Part shown: in pieces, positions 1 through 9,685 of the stretch
How the letters are laid out: each line of letters starts with the position of its first letter
How positions within the stretch are numbered: the stretch's first letter is position 1
Assembly: GCA_025451955.1 (NCBI GenBank)
Contig: JANWJJ010000133.1
Span: forward strand, 1-38,594
DNA length: 38,594 nucleotides
Direction: 5' to 3'
Source: Rudaea sp.
Lineage (GTDB): Bacteria > Pseudomonadota > Gammaproteobacteria > Xanthomonadales > Rhodanobacteraceae
Position numbers and translations under genes: made by a program
The notes under the pieces: model-generated
Databases searched by the model: none
What the model was told of the DNA's origin: nothing
Seen by the model: only the letters and a program-made list of their open reading frames with translations

Positions 1-21
1 GCCCTCTTGTATGCTTGCCGC

Positions 22-483
22 ATGAAAGTCAGTGAAATTTTGCTGCTGCTGAAAAACGACGGTTGGCTCCTTGTGGCAACTCGTGGAAGCCATCGCCAGT
101 ACAGACATTTATCCAAGCCGGGCCGGGTCACAGTAGCCGGCAAACCCAGCGATGACGTGGCAGCAGGTACACTCAACAGCATTCTGAAGCAGGCAAGCCA
201 TTTTCATGCGCTACGCAATCGTCATCGAGCAAGCCACAAACAACTACTCGGCATACGTTCCGGACCTTCCCGGTTGCATCGCAACCGGTGGCACTGTCCA
301 AGAGGTCGAGGAGAAAATTCGCGAAGCTATCGCCTTCCATCTGGAAGGTCTGCGCGAAGACGGTGTGCCGATGCCGCCCGCTGTCAGCCAAGTCGAGTAC
401 GTGGACATTGCCGCCTGATTATTCTTCGAGCCGGAGCCTCCGCTCAGGCGTACTTGCGAATAAACTCCCGCACCTCGGGATAA
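22..483 (+). CDS. hicA: HicA-like mRNA interferase toxin, with an abnormal C-terminal extension reading through hicB
   Basis: MKVSEILLLLKNDGWLLVATRGSHRQYRH..KPGRVTVAGKPSDD..GTLNSILKQA matches the HicA dsRBD-like pattern (GSHRQY). The usual stop after ILKQAG.. is missing. Confidence 0.75.
   Translation: MKVSEILLLLKNDGWLLVATRGSHRQYRHLSKPGRVTVAGKPSDDVAAGTLNSILKQASHFHALRNRHRASHKQLLGIRSGPSRLHRNRWHCPRGRGENSRSYRLPSGRSARRRCADAARCQPSRVRGHCRLIILRAGASAQAYLRINSRTSG
206..418 (+). CDS. hicB: HicB-like antitoxin (short form)
   Basis: MRYAIVIEQATNNYSAYVPDLPGCIATGGTVQEVEEKIREAIAFHLEGLREDG..P is the typical HicB N-terminal domain. It lies immediately downstream of, and overlaps, hicA. Confidence 0.88.
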   Translation: MRYAIVIEQATNNYSAYVPDLPGCIATGGTVQEVEEKIREAIAFHLEGLREDGVPMPPAVSQVEYVDIAA

Positions 484-1685
484 ACGACATTGCGCCAGCG
501 CTTGCCGCTGAAAATGCCGTAGTGGCCGGCGCCCTTAACCGTCAGATGGCGTTTGTCGGCCTTTTTTATACTTGTACACAAATCGTGCGCGGCCTGGGTT
601 TGGCCCAAGCCTGATATGTCGTCGAACTCGCCTTCGATCGTGAACAGCGCGGTGCGCTTGACGTCCTGCGGTTTCACTCGCTTGCCGGCCACGTCCCAGA
701 CGCCGCGCGGCAGGGCGTGTTCCTGGAACACGGTGCGGATGGTGTCGAGGTAATACTCGGCCGGCATGTCGAGCACGGCATTGTATTCGTTGTAGAACTG
801 GCGATGGGCTTCGGCGTCCTCGAGATCGCCGCGGCGCAGGTTCTCGTAGAAATCCCAATGCGACATGAAGTGCCGGCTCGGATTCATGGCGATGAAGCCG
901 GCGTGTTGCAAAAATCCCGGATAGACGCGGCGGCCATGTCCCGGATAATTCTGCGGCACATCCTGCACCAGGGTGTTCTCGAACCACGACAGCGGCTTGG
1001 TCGACGCCAGATCGTTCACCTGGGTCGGGCTGCAGCGCGTGTCGATTGGTCCGCCCATCATGGTCATGGTTCGCGGTGTGGCTTCGCGGTTCGAAGCCAT
1101 CAGCGAGATCGCAGCCAGCACCGGCACGGTCGGCTGGCAGACTGAAATCACATGCAGGTTTTCCGCACCGATGTGGCGGATGAAATCCTGGATATAGGCG
1201 ACGTAGTCGTCCAGATGAAACGGCCCGGCTTCGGTCGGCACCATGCGCGCATCAACCCAGTCGGTGATATAAACCTTGTGTTCGGTCAGCAAGGTGCGCA
1301 CGGTGTCGCGCAGCAAGGTGGCGTGGTGGCCGGATAGCGGCGCGACGACGAGTACGGCCGGATCGGCCTTGAGTTTCTTCAGCGTCGCAGCATCGTCGGC
1401 ATAGCGCTTGAAGCGCAGCAGGTTGCAGAATGGCCGCGCCAAGTCGACTTTTTCCACAATGGGAACTTCGCTGCCATGCGCCTGCACGCTGCCGATGCGG
1501 AATTCCGGTTTTTCGTAATCCTTGCCCAAGCGATACAGCAGCTCGCAATTCGCCGCGGCGCGGTGGGCTTCGGGCAGTTTCGACAGCCAACTGTCGGGCG
1601 AGGAGAACATCCTGGCGCTGGCCTGCGACCAGGCGATCAGCGGATTGAACAAGGTGCGGTTGAATTCGTGCAGTTGATAGAGCAT
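444..1685 (-). CDS. phaZ: Intracellular polyhydroxyalkanoate depolymerase
   Basis: MLYQLHEFNRTLFNPLIAWSQASARMF..., VVAPLSGHHATLLRDTVRTLL, YITDWVDARMVP, HVISVCQPTVPVLAA and MTMMGGPIDTR match the PHB depolymerase family. Start chosen at the internal Met. Confidence 0.9.
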   Translation of the reverse strand: MLYQLHEFNRTLFNPLIAWSQASARMFSSPDSWLSKLPEAHRAAANCELLYRLGKDYEKPEFRIGSVQAHGSEVPIVEKVDLARPFCNLLRFKRYADDAATLKKLKADPAVLVVAPLSGHHATLLRDTVRTLLTEHKVYITDWVDARMVPTEAGPFHLDDYVAYIQDFIRHIGAENLHVISVCQPTVPVLAAISLMASNREATPRTMTMMGGPIDTRCSPTQVNDLASTKPLSWFENTLVQDVPQNYPGHGRRVYPGFLQHAGFIAMNPSRHFMSHWDFYENLRRGDLEDAEAHRQFYNEYNAVLDMPAEYYLDTIRTVFQEHALPRGVWDVAGKRVKPQDVKRTALFTIEGEFDDISGLGQTQAAHDLCTSIKKADKRHLTVKGAGHYGIFSGKRWRNVVYPEVREFIRKYA

Positions 1686-1809
1686 CGTAGCCTCGAAGAT
1701 CGCGATTGCCTGCCGGCGTGCTGCGTCGGCGGCATCCAAGCAGCCATTGTGCAAGATTTTGTGTTGCAGTGCGACAATTACAAGCCGAGATTGCCGAAGG
1801 AGAACCCGA

Positions 1810-2199
1810 ATGAGCTCCGAACAGCGGCTCAGCGCCACCTATCATCCGTTTGTTCGCGTTGCTGGATTGCCATTTTCCGAAGCGGTCGAGGCCGGCGACT
1901 TTCTGTTCCTGTCCGGCCAGATCGGCATCGACGAGCAGGGCTCGCTGGTTCGCGGCGGTATCGGCGTGGAGACGCGGCAGACGCTGGAAAACATCCGTGC
2001 GGTACTCGAACGCCGTGGCTCCTCGCTGGATCGCATCGTCAAGATGACGGTGATGCTCGCCGACATCGGCGAATGGGCGGCGATGAATGCGGAATACATG
2101 AAATTGTTCGACACGCATCTGCCGGCACGCAGCGCGTTCGCCACCAGCGGACTGGCGCTGGGTGCGCGCGTGGAGATCGAATGCATCGCGCTGCGCTGA
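1810..2199 (+). CDS. RidA/YjgF/YER057c family protein
   Basis: VAGLPFSEAVEAGDFLFLSGQIGIDEQG..., ETRQTLENIRAVLERRGSSLDRIVKMTVMLADI and LALGARVEIECIAL are typical RidA motifs. Confidence 0.88.
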   Translation: MSSEQRLSATYHPFVRVAGLPFSEAVEAGDFLFLSGQIGIDEQGSLVRGGIGVETRQTLENIRAVLERRGSSLDRIVKMTVMLADIGEWAAMNAEYMKLFDTHLPARSAFATSGLALGARVEIECIALR

Positions 2200-2314
2200 C
2201 AATCTTCTCAGATCGCGCAGCCGCGAGTAGACTCGAAACGTATACGGGTTGGCGCGGCCGTCGCCCGGATCGAAGCTGAAGCAATGGTGTTTTTTTGCAA
2301 TCACGGAGTATTTA

Positions 2315-4147
2315 GTGAAGCCGACTGATATTCGCGTACCCGACTATTTCCACAAAGTCGTCGATTGCCAGTGGGCCTGTCCCGCACACACTCCGGTTCC
2401 CGAATACATCCGACTGATCGCGGCCGGGCGTTATTCTGATGCCTACATGGTCAACTGGAAATCGAATGTGTTTCCGGGAATCCTCGGCCGTACCTGCGAT
2501 CGTCCCTGCGAACCAGCCTGTCGGCGCGGGCGGGTCGAGGAAAACAACGGCGCGAAACCCGAACCTGTGGCAATCTGCCGGCTCAAGCGCGTCGCCGCCG
2601 ATTTCAAGGATAACGAAGCGATTCGTGCACGCATGCCGAAACCTGCGGCGCGCAAGAATGGCAAGCGCATCGCTTGCGTCGGCGCTGGACCGGCCACGTT
2701 GACGGTAGCACGTGATCTGACACCGCTCGGTTACCACGTCGTCGTGTTCGAGGCCGACGCCAAGGGCGGCGGTTTCATGCGCACCCAGGTGCCGCGATTC
2801 CGTTTGCCCGAAGAAGTCATCGACGAAGAAGTCGATTACATCCTCGATCTCGGCGTCGAGTTCCGTGGCGGCAGCCGTATCGATTCAATGAAGGCATTAC
2901 TGACGCAGGATTTCGATGCGATTTTCGTCGGCAGCGGCGCGCCGCGTGGACGCGATCTGGATTTGCCCGGCCGCAAGGATGCCGCCGCGAATATCCATAT
3001 TGGCCTCGACTGGCTGGCGTCGGTGTATTTCGAGCACGTGAAGAAAATCGGTCGGCGCGTCATCGTTCTGGGCGGCGGCAATACCGCGATGGACTGCTGC
3101 CGTTCCTCGCGCCGTCTTGGTGGCGAGGACGTGAAAGTCATCGTGCGTTCGGGCTTCGAGGAAATGAAAGCCTCGCCCTGGGAAAAAGAGGATGCGCAGC
3201 ACGAAGGCATTCCGATCCTCAACTATCTTGTGCCGAAATCCTTTGTCCACGCCAACGGCAAACTGACCGGCATGATGTTCGAGAAAGTGCGCGCAGAAAA
3301 GGACGCAAACGGCCGGCGCAAGCTCGTGCCGACCGGCGAGCCTGACGTCATGCACGAATGCGACGACGTGCTGATCGCAGTCGGCCAGGAAAACGCCTTT
3401 CCCTGGATCGAACGTGACGTCGGCATCAAGTTCGACGAATGGAATATGCCGGTGGTTGACAAGATCACGATGCAGTCGTCGAATCCGAAAGTCTTCTTCG
3501 GTGGCGATGCCGCTTTCGGGCCGAAGAACATCATCTGGGCCGTCGCGCACGGTCACGATGCCGCGGTGTCGATCGACAAGCTGCTCAGTGGCGAGGATTT
3601 GCGCAAGCGGCCGGATCCCGGCGTGAGCCTGATCTCGCAGAAAATGGGCATCCACGAGTGGAGCTACGACAACGATATCACCAACGACGAGCGCTACGTC
3701 GTGCCGTGGCGGGAAAAAGAGAAAACGCTGAAAAGTATAAAACTCGAAGTCGAACTCGGTTTCGATCCGCAGGTCGCCTTCGCCGAAGCACAGCGTTGCC
3801 TGAACTGCGACGTGCAGACCGTGTTCAGCAAGGACGTTTGCATCGAATGCGATGCTTGTGTCGACATCTGTCCGATGGATTGCATCAGTTTCACCGGCAA
3901 CGATGACGAATCACACCTGCGCACGCATCTGACCGCGCCCGCATTGAATCTCACCCAAGCACTGTATGTTTCCGACGCGCTGAAGACGGGCAGGGTGATG
4001 GTCAAGGACGAGGACGTGTGTCTGCACTGCGGCCTGTGCGCCGAACGCTGCCCGACTGGTGCCTGGGACATGCGCAAGTTTCTGCTCGAAATGACGCACG
4101 CGGGGCCGGGCTGCCACAAACATGCGGCGCAGAGGAGTGCGGCATGA
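2315..4147 (+). CDS. FAD-dependent GltD-like NAD(P)H oxidoreductase fused to a C-terminal 2x[4Fe-4S] ferredoxin domain
   Basis: GltD-like N-terminus (CQWACPAHTPVPEYI, GRTCDRPCEPACRRG), dinucleotide-binding motifs (CVGAGPATLTVA, VIVLGGGNTAMD) and ferredoxin motifs (CIECDACVDICPMDC, CLHCGLCAERCPTGA). GTG start at 2315 follows an RBS-like ggag; an in-frame ATG at 2249 is an alternative. Confidence 0.88.
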   Translation: MKPTDIRVPDYFHKVVDCQWACPAHTPVPEYIRLIAAGRYSDAYMVNWKSNVFPGILGRTCDRPCEPACRRGRVEENNGAKPEPVAICRLKRVAADFKDNEAIRARMPKPAARKNGKRIACVGAGPATLTVARDLTPLGYHVVVFEADAKGGGFMRTQVPRFRLPEEVIDEEVDYILDLGVEFRGGSRIDSMKALLTQDFDAIFVGSGAPRGRDLDLPGRKDAAANIHIGLDWLASVYFEHVKKIGRRVIVLGGGNTAMDCCRSSRRLGGEDVKVIVRSGFEEMKASPWEKEDAQHEGIPILNYLVPKSFVHANGKLTGMMFEKVRAEKDANGRRKLVPTGEPDVMHECDDVLIAVGQENAFPWIERDVGIKFDEWNMPVVDKITMQSSNPKVFFGGDAAFGPKNIIWAVAHGHDAAVSIDKLLSGEDLRKRPDPGVSLISQKMGIHEWSYDNDITNDERYVVPWREKEKTLKSIKLEVELGFDPQVAFAEAQRCLNCDVQTVFSKDVCIECDACVDICPMDCISFTGNDDESHLRTHLTAPALNLTQALYVSDALKTGRVMVKDEDVCLHCGLCAERCPTGAWDMRKFLLEMTHAGPGCHKHAAQRSAA

Positions 4148-4178
4148 GAGCAAGGTCCACAAGTCACCGGCTGGCTTC

Positions 4179-4380
4179 ACCTCCCCCCTTGTGGGGGAGG
4201 TCGCTCTACCTCTTGCGTCTTCCGTATCTGTTGCAAACTGACCCGAGCCAACTGACGCAAGAGGTGGAGAGGGAGAGGGGATCGCCTGCGCAGCAGGCGC
4301 CGGCGGCACCTCACCCTCTCCCCAACCCCTCCCCCGTCAAGGGGGAGGGGCTAGAAGCCAAGCATCGCTTGGTGGGAGGA
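4179..4380. repeat. Composite REP-like intergenic repeat with several perfect hairpins
   Basis: Inverted pairs acctccccc/gggggaggt (4179-4187/4193-4201), acctcttgcgtc/gacgcaagaggt (4208-4219/4254-4265), cccctccccc/gggggagggg (4326-4335/4341-4350) and ccaagc/gcttgg (4358-4363/4367-4372). Confidence 0.7.
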
Positions 4381-4388
4381 GTTGCCAC

Positions 4389-6257
4389 ATGAAGCCCATC
4401 GAAGCCGTCAACGACTTCGTCGTCAAATTCGCCAACGTCAATGGCTCGGGTTCGGCGTCGGCGAATGAATTATTCGCAAAATCCATCCTGCGCATGGGCG
4501 TGCCGGTCAGTCCGCGCAATATCTTTCCGTCGAACATCCAGGGTCTGCCAACCTGGTACGAAGTGCGCGTGACCGAGCGCGGCTGGCTTGGACGCCGCGG
4601 TGGTATCGACTTGATGGTGGCGATGAATCCGCAGACATGGGATGCGGATGTGAAGGAAATCGAGCCCGGCGGTTATCTGTTTTACGACAACACGCGGCCC
4701 TTGCCGGCATCGAAGTTTCGCGACGACATCAATGTCATCGGCATGCCGCTGACGGCGATCTGCAACCGCACCTATGCCGATGCGCGCCAGCGCCAGTTGT
4801 TCAAGAACATTATGTACATCGGCGCGCTGTCGCTGCTGCTCGGCATCGATCCGGCCGAAATCGAGAAATTGTTCGGTGAGCAATACAAAGGCAAGGAGAA
4901 GTTGCTCGACTCCAACGTCAAGGCGCTGCACCTCGGGCGTGACTATGCGCAAGAACATCTGCCCGGGGATTTCGGTCTGCACGTGAAACGGGCGAACGCG
5001 GTTGGCGATCGCATCTTCGTGGAGGGCAACGCTGCGGCGGCGCTCGGCTGCATCTACGGCGGCGCGACCGTATGCGCCTGGTATCCGATCACGCCGTCGT
5101 CGTCGCTGGCTGAGGCATTCCAGAAATACTGCATGAAGTACCGCGTCGATGCCGGAACGAATCCGGACGAGCCGGGCGCGAACAAGTTCGCCGTCGTCCA
5201 GGCCGAGGACGAGATTGCCTCGATCGGCATGGTCGTTGGCGCTGGCTGGAATGGCGCGCGTGCGTTCACGACGACATCGGGTCCGGGCATTTCGCTGATG
5301 AACGAATTCATCGGCCTGGCGTATTTCGCCGAGATTCCAGTGACGATCATCGATGTGCAGCGCGGCGGTCCGTCGACCGGCATGCCGACACGCACGCAGC
5401 AATCCGACGTGCTCGCCTGTGCCTATGCGTCGCATGGCGACACCAAGCATGTGCTGTTGTTTCCGGAAGATCCGCACGAATGCTTCGAGTTTTCCGCGCA
5501 GGCGCTGGATCTGGCCGATCGTTTGCAGACGCCGATTTTTGTTCTCACGGATCTCGATATCGGCATGAATCAGCGCCTGTGCGCGCCGTTTGCGTGGGAC
5601 GATGCGCGCGAGCTCGATCGCGGCAAGGTGATGACGGCTGAGGAACTCGAAGCGGGCAAGGAATTCGGTCGCTACAAGGATGTCGATGGCGACGGTATTC
5701 CGTGGCGCACCTATCCGGCCACGCATCCCAAACGCGGCAGTTTTTTCACCCGCGGTACCAGCAAGAATCCGGAAGCACGCTATTCCGAGCGTGGTGACGA
5801 TTACATCTACAACATGCAGCGGCTGCTGAAAAAATTCGACACGGCGAAAGCATTGGTGCCGCAGCCGGTGCCGCGTGAAGCGGCGCATAAAACTCGCCAT
5901 GGCGCGATTTATTTCGGTTCGACCAGCCCGGCGATGAGTGAGGCGATCGCTGCGCTGGAAGCCGATGGACTGCATCTGGACACACTGCGTCTGCGTGCGT
6001 TTCCGTTTCCGGACATGGTTGCGGATTTCATCGCCGCGCACGACAAGGTCTTCGTTGTCGAGCAGAATCGCGACGCGCAGTTGCGCAGCCTGATCGTCAA
6101 CGAGTTCGGCATAGATCCGGCGAAACTCGTGCCGGTACTGCACTACGACGGCACGCCGATCACGGCGCGCTTTATTGCGCGCAGTATCAGTGAAGAAATC
6201 CAGGCACGGAATGTCGTGCGCATCGATAGCGGCAAGACCGCCCGGGGACAGTCATGA
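4389..6257 (+). CDS. 2-oxoacid:acceptor (ferredoxin) oxidoreductase, gamma-alpha fused subunit
   Basis: NDFVVKFANVNGSGSASANELFAKSILRMG (gamma), AAALGCIYGGATVCAWYPITPSSSLAEAF, EDEIASIGMVVGAGWNGARAFTTTSGPGISLMNEFIGLAYFAEIPV and GGPSTGMPTRTQQSD (alpha) match the KorA/PorA family. Confidence 0.93.
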   Translation: MKPIEAVNDFVVKFANVNGSGSASANELFAKSILRMGVPVSPRNIFPSNIQGLPTWYEVRVTERGWLGRRGGIDLMVAMNPQTWDADVKEIEPGGYLFYDNTRPLPASKFRDDINVIGMPLTAICNRTYADARQRQLFKNIMYIGALSLLLGIDPAEIEKLFGEQYKGKEKLLDSNVKALHLGRDYAQEHLPGDFGLHVKRANAVGDRIFVEGNAAAALGCIYGGATVCAWYPITPSSSLAEAFQKYCMKYRVDAGTNPDEPGANKFAVVQAEDEIASIGMVVGAGWNGARAFTTTSGPGISLMNEFIGLAYFAEIPVTIIDVQRGGPSTGMPTRTQQSDVLACAYASHGDTKHVLLFPEDPHECFEFSAQALDLADRLQTPIFVLTDLDIGMNQRLCAPFAWDDARELDRGKVMTAEELEAGKEFGRYKDVDGDGIPWRTYPATHPKRGSFFTRGTSKNPEARYSERGDDYIYNMQRLLKKFDTAKALVPQPVPREAAHKTRHGAIYFGSTSPAMSEAIAALEADGLHLDTLRLRAFPFPDMVADFIAAHDKVFVVEQNRDAQLRSLIVNEFGIDPAKLVPVLHYDGTPITARFIARSISEEIQARNVVRIDSGKTARGQS

Positions 6258-6556
6258 ATGAAGCGCAGCTCGTCAACACGATGGGGCAACTGGCCGGCAT
6301 CCTGATTCTCGGCGCCAGCGTTGCGCTCTGGTTCAGTGCGCGCACGACGGCGTTGCTGATCGCCATGGTCGCACAAATCGTGGGCATGCTATGTCGTGTT
6401 GTCGTCACACTATCGCCGAGCTTGTACTCGCAGTTGGCACCGTTGCACTTGCTCTGGCCGTTGGCAGCGGGAGTGTTCGGTGCGGCCCTGCTATACCATG
6501 CTTTGCATGAAATACCCGCCACGCGCGCTCCGGCATCATCGGATTTGTCGTCATGA
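6254..6556 (+). CDS. Small hydrophobic membrane protein between korA-like and korB-like genes
   Basis: ATGA overlap with the upstream stop (6254-6257) and with the downstream start (6553-6556). Three predicted hydrophobic segments. Confidence 0.75.
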   Translation: MNEAQLVNTMGQLAGILILGASVALWFSARTTALLIAMVAQIVGMLCRVVVTLSPSLYSQLAPLHLLWPLAAGVFGAALLYHALHEIPATRAPASSDLSS

Positions 6557-7608
6557 CCTATATCGTCAAACCCAAGTTGCATCATCCGTCGCTCGCCTGC
6601 AACGCGGCGGGCTTTACCCGACGCAATTATGAGGGCGCCGTTTCCACACTATGCGCGGGCTGCGGCCACGACTCGATTTCCGCCGCGATCATCCAGGCCT
6701 GCTGGGAACTCGACATCGAGCCGCATCGCGTGGCGAAACTTTCCGGCATCGGTTGCAGCTCGAAAACGCCGACGTATTTCCTCGGCCAGTCGCACGGATT
6801 CAATACCGTGCACGGGCGCATGCCGTCGGTGCTGACCGGCGCGAATCTGGCCAACAAGGAACTTTTATACCTGGGCGTTTCCGGCGACGGCGATTCCGCG
6901 TCCATCGGCATCGGCCAGTTCGTGCACGCGATCCGGCGCGGCGTGAACATGGTTTACATCGTCGAGAACAACGGCGTGTATGGATTGACCAAGGGTCAGT
7001 TTTCGGCGACGGCCGATCTGGGCTCCAAATCCAAGAAAGGCGTGACCAACACCGACAACCCGCTGGACATGGTAGGGCTGGCATTGCAGCTTGGCGCCAC
7101 CTTCGTCGCGCGCGGATTTTCCGGCGACAAGCCGCAACTGGTGCCGCTGATCAAGGCCGCGATCAAGCACAAGGGCGCGGCATTTCTTGATGTGATCAGT
7201 CCCTGCGTTGCATTCAACAACCATCCGGGCAGTACCAAGAGTTACGACTATGTGCGTGAGCACAACGAGGCCGCGAACCGGCTCGACTTCATCGACGGGC
7301 GCGAGGAAATCACGATCGACTATGCCGCCGGCGAGTTGATCGACGTGACCCAGCACGACGGCAACGTGATCCGCCTGCGCAAGCTCGCCGCGAATTACAG
7401 TCCGCACGATCGCGTCGCCGCGATGACGTATCTGCACGAACGCCAGGCCAAGGGCGAAGTCGTCACCGGCCTGCTTTATGTCGATGCCGATGCCGACGAT
7501 CTGCACGGGCATTTCAATACGACGTCCACACCTTTGAATCGATTGACGGCGAAGGATTTGAATCCCGGCGCCGCGGCGCTGGCGAAGATCAACGCGGCGT
7601 TGCGCTGA
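6553..7608 (+). CDS. 2-oxoacid:ferredoxin oxidoreductase beta subunit (TPP-binding)
   Basis: STLCAGCGHDSISAAI, LSGIGCSSKTPTYFL, GVSGDGDSASIGIGQFVHAIRRGVNMVYIVENNGVYGLTKGQFSAT are KorB/PorB motifs. Confidence 0.93.
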   Translation: MTYIVKPKLHHPSLACNAAGFTRRNYEGAVSTLCAGCGHDSISAAIIQACWELDIEPHRVAKLSGIGCSSKTPTYFLGQSHGFNTVHGRMPSVLTGANLANKELLYLGVSGDGDSASIGIGQFVHAIRRGVNMVYIVENNGVYGLTKGQFSATADLGSKSKKGVTNTDNPLDMVGLALQLGATFVARGFSGDKPQLVPLIKAAIKHKGAAFLDVISPCVAFNNHPGSTKSYDYVREHNEAANRLDFIDGREEITIDYAAGELIDVTQHDGNVIRLRKLAANYSPHDRVAAMTYLHERQAKGEVVTGLLYVDADADDLHGHFNTTSTPLNRLTAKDLNPGAAALAKINAALR

Positions 7609-7625
7609 ACGCGGACGCGCTGCCG

Positions 7626-8228
7626 GTGGCAAAAGACTACGACCGCGCCTATTTCGATCGTTGGTATCGCGATTCGCGCCATGCGGTGACTTCGTCGCGC
7701 GTGCTGGCGCGCAAGGTGGCGCTGGCAGTTGCGGTCTGCGAATTTTATCTCGGCCGCGAAGTGCGCAACGTGCTTGATGTCGGCTGCGGCGAAGGCGTCT
7801 GGCGGCAAGCCTTGCGCAAGCTGCGTCCGCGCGTCGACTATCTGGGACTGGACAGCAGCGACTATGCGGTCGCGCGCTACGGGCGCTCGCGCAATATCCG
7901 CAAGGCGAGTTTCGGTCAGCTCGGCGAACTGCGTTTCGATTCCGGTTTCGATCTGATCGTGTGTTCCGATGTGCTGCATTACGTGCGTTCGGCGGAACTC
8001 AAGCGCGGCCTGCGTGGAATCGCGGAAATGCTCGACGGTGTCGCCTTCCTCGAACTATTCACCTCGCACGATGCGCCCGAAGGCGACAAGCACGGTTTTA
8101 TCCCGCGCTCGCCGAAATGGTACTTGTCCACTTTTACGCAAGTTGGATTGATCGCCATCGGCTCGCAGTGCTATCTGGGTCCGAAACTCGAAGGCTGCGT
8201 GGCCGCGTTGGAAACACCCAGCAGGTGA
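7626..8228 (+). CDS. Class I SAM-dependent methyltransferase
   Basis: VLDVGCGEGVWRQAL (motif I), YLGLDSSDYAV, FDLIVCSDVLHYV. GTG start. Confidence 0.8.
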   Translation: MAKDYDRAYFDRWYRDSRHAVTSSRVLARKVALAVAVCEFYLGREVRNVLDVGCGEGVWRQALRKLRPRVDYLGLDSSDYAVARYGRSRNIRKASFGQLGELRFDSGFDLIVCSDVLHYVRSAELKRGLRGIAEMLDGVAFLELFTSHDAPEGDKHGFIPRSPKWYLSTFTQVGLIAIGSQCYLGPKLEGCVAALETPSR

Positions 8229-8345
8229 CAACACCTGTTCGCGGCTTGCCCCCATCCGGCTGCCGCCACCTTCCCCCGCAAGCGGGGGAAGGACTTGCAA
8301 CGTGCGCGCCTCGCTTTTCCTTCCCTCGATAACGGGGGAAGGTGG
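8222..8345. repeat. Hairpin-rich intergenic repeat (possible terminator/REP-like)
   Basis: caggtg-acaa-cacctg at 8222-8237; perfect 11-bp stem ccttcccccgc/gcgggggaagg at 8269-8279/8282-8292; outer ccaccttccccc...gggggaaggtgg. Confidence 0.6.
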
Positions 8346-8389
8346 CCGGGCTTAAATCAAGCATAAGGCGGAAGCGGATGCGTGCTGCC

Positions 8390-9685
8390 TTACGCCTTGC
8401 GCGCGTCGCGGCTGCCACGCCATGGCCGCGATTGCTTGTTGGCCGCAGCGTGCGGTTTGCTCGGCGCGTGCGAGTGCGGGCGGCGGGCGTGATTCGCATT
8501 GCGCGGCTTGCCGTTGGTCGGACGCGGAGCATCGAAATTCAGTGGACGGCTGGGCTCGTAGCCGGCGATATTTTCCAGCGCGATTTCCTGCTTGAGCAGA
8601 CGCTTGATGTCGCGCAGCAAGCGGCCTTCTTCCGGCGCAACCAGCGAGATGGCCGAGCCTTCGGCGCCGGCGCGGCCGGTGCGGCCGATGCGGTGAATAT
8701 AGTCTTCCGCAACCATCGGTAGATCGAAGTTGACAACGATCGGCAACTGGTCGATATCGAGGCCGCGCGCGGCGATATCGGTGGCGACCAAAATGGTGAT
8801 TTTTCCATTTTTAAACTCTTTCAGAGCCTTGGTGCGGGCACCCTGGCTCTTGTTGCCGTGGATCGCGGCGGAGCGCAATCCGGATTGTTCGAGGAACTTG
8901 CACAGCTTGTCGGCACCGTGCTTGGTGCGGCTGAATACGAGGGTCTGACGGCGGCTGTCCTGACTGAGCAGATGCAGCAGCAGATCGCGTTTGCGTGCGG
9001 CATCGACCGGATGGACGGTGTGGGTCACCGTTGCTGCCACGCTGTTGCGCGCGGCCACCTGGATTTCTTCCGGGTCGCGCATGAACTGTGCCGCAAGTCG
9101 CTTGATCTCGTCGGCGAACGTAGCCGAGAACAGCATGGTCTGGCGCTGTTTCGGCAGCGAGCCGAGGATGCGCTTGATCGCGGGCAGGAAGCCCATGTCG
9201 AGCATGCGGTCGCCTTCGTCGAGCACCAGAATTTCGATGCCGGAAAGATCGACGTTGCGGCGTTCCATGTGATCCATTAGGCGGCCGGGCGTGGCGACGA
9301 GGATGTCGACGCCGCGGCGCAGAGTCTGCGTCTGCGGGCCCATGCCTACGCCGCCGAAGATCGCGGTGGTGCTCACGCGCAGATATTTGGCGTAGTCGCG
9401 CACGCTGTCGTGCACCTGGGCGGCAAGCTCGCGCGTCGGGGTAAGGATCAGCGCGCGTGGTCGGCGCGAGGCGCCTTGCGCACGCGATGCGGCGAACAGG
9501 CGTTCGAGCAGGGGCAGCGCGAACGCGGCCGTTTTGCCGGTGCCGGTCTGCGCGCCGGCGAGCAGGTCGCGGCCGGTCAGCGCGACCGGAATCGCGGCAG
9601 ACTGGATCGGGGTGGGCGAGGTATAGCCTTGTTCGGCGAGTGCACGCAGCAAGGCGGGCGAAAGCCCGAGAGTATCGAATGACAT
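8390..9685 (-). CDS. DEAD-box ATP-dependent RNA helicase (RhlE-like)
   Basis: [73 protein letters not shown], with a basic C-terminal tail. Confidence 0.93.
   Translation of the reverse strand: MSFDTLGLSPALLRALAEQGYTSPTPIQSAAIPVALTGRDLLAGAQTGTGKTAAFALPLLERLFAASRAQGASRRPRALILTPTRELAAQVHDSVRDYAKYLRVSTTAIFGGVGMGPQTQTLRRGVDILVATPGRLMDHMERRNVDLSGIEILVLDEGDRMLDMGFLPAIKRILGSLPKQRQTMLFSATFADEIKRLAAQFMRDPEEIQVAARNSVAATVTHTVHPVDAARKRDLLLHLLSQDSRRQTLVFSRTKHGADKLCKFLEQSGLRSAAIHGNKSQGARTKALKEFKNGKITILVATDIAARGLDIDQLPIVVNFDLPMVAEDYIHRIGRTGRAGAEGSAISLVAPEEGRLLRDIKRLLKQEIALENIAGYEPSRPLNFDAPRPTNGKPRNANHARRPHSHAPSKPHAAANKQSRPWRGSRDARKA

Noticed and set aside
4470-6143. 557-aa minus-strand ORF antisense to the KorA-like gene
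   Set aside because: Shadow ORF; the sense frame has strong family motifs.
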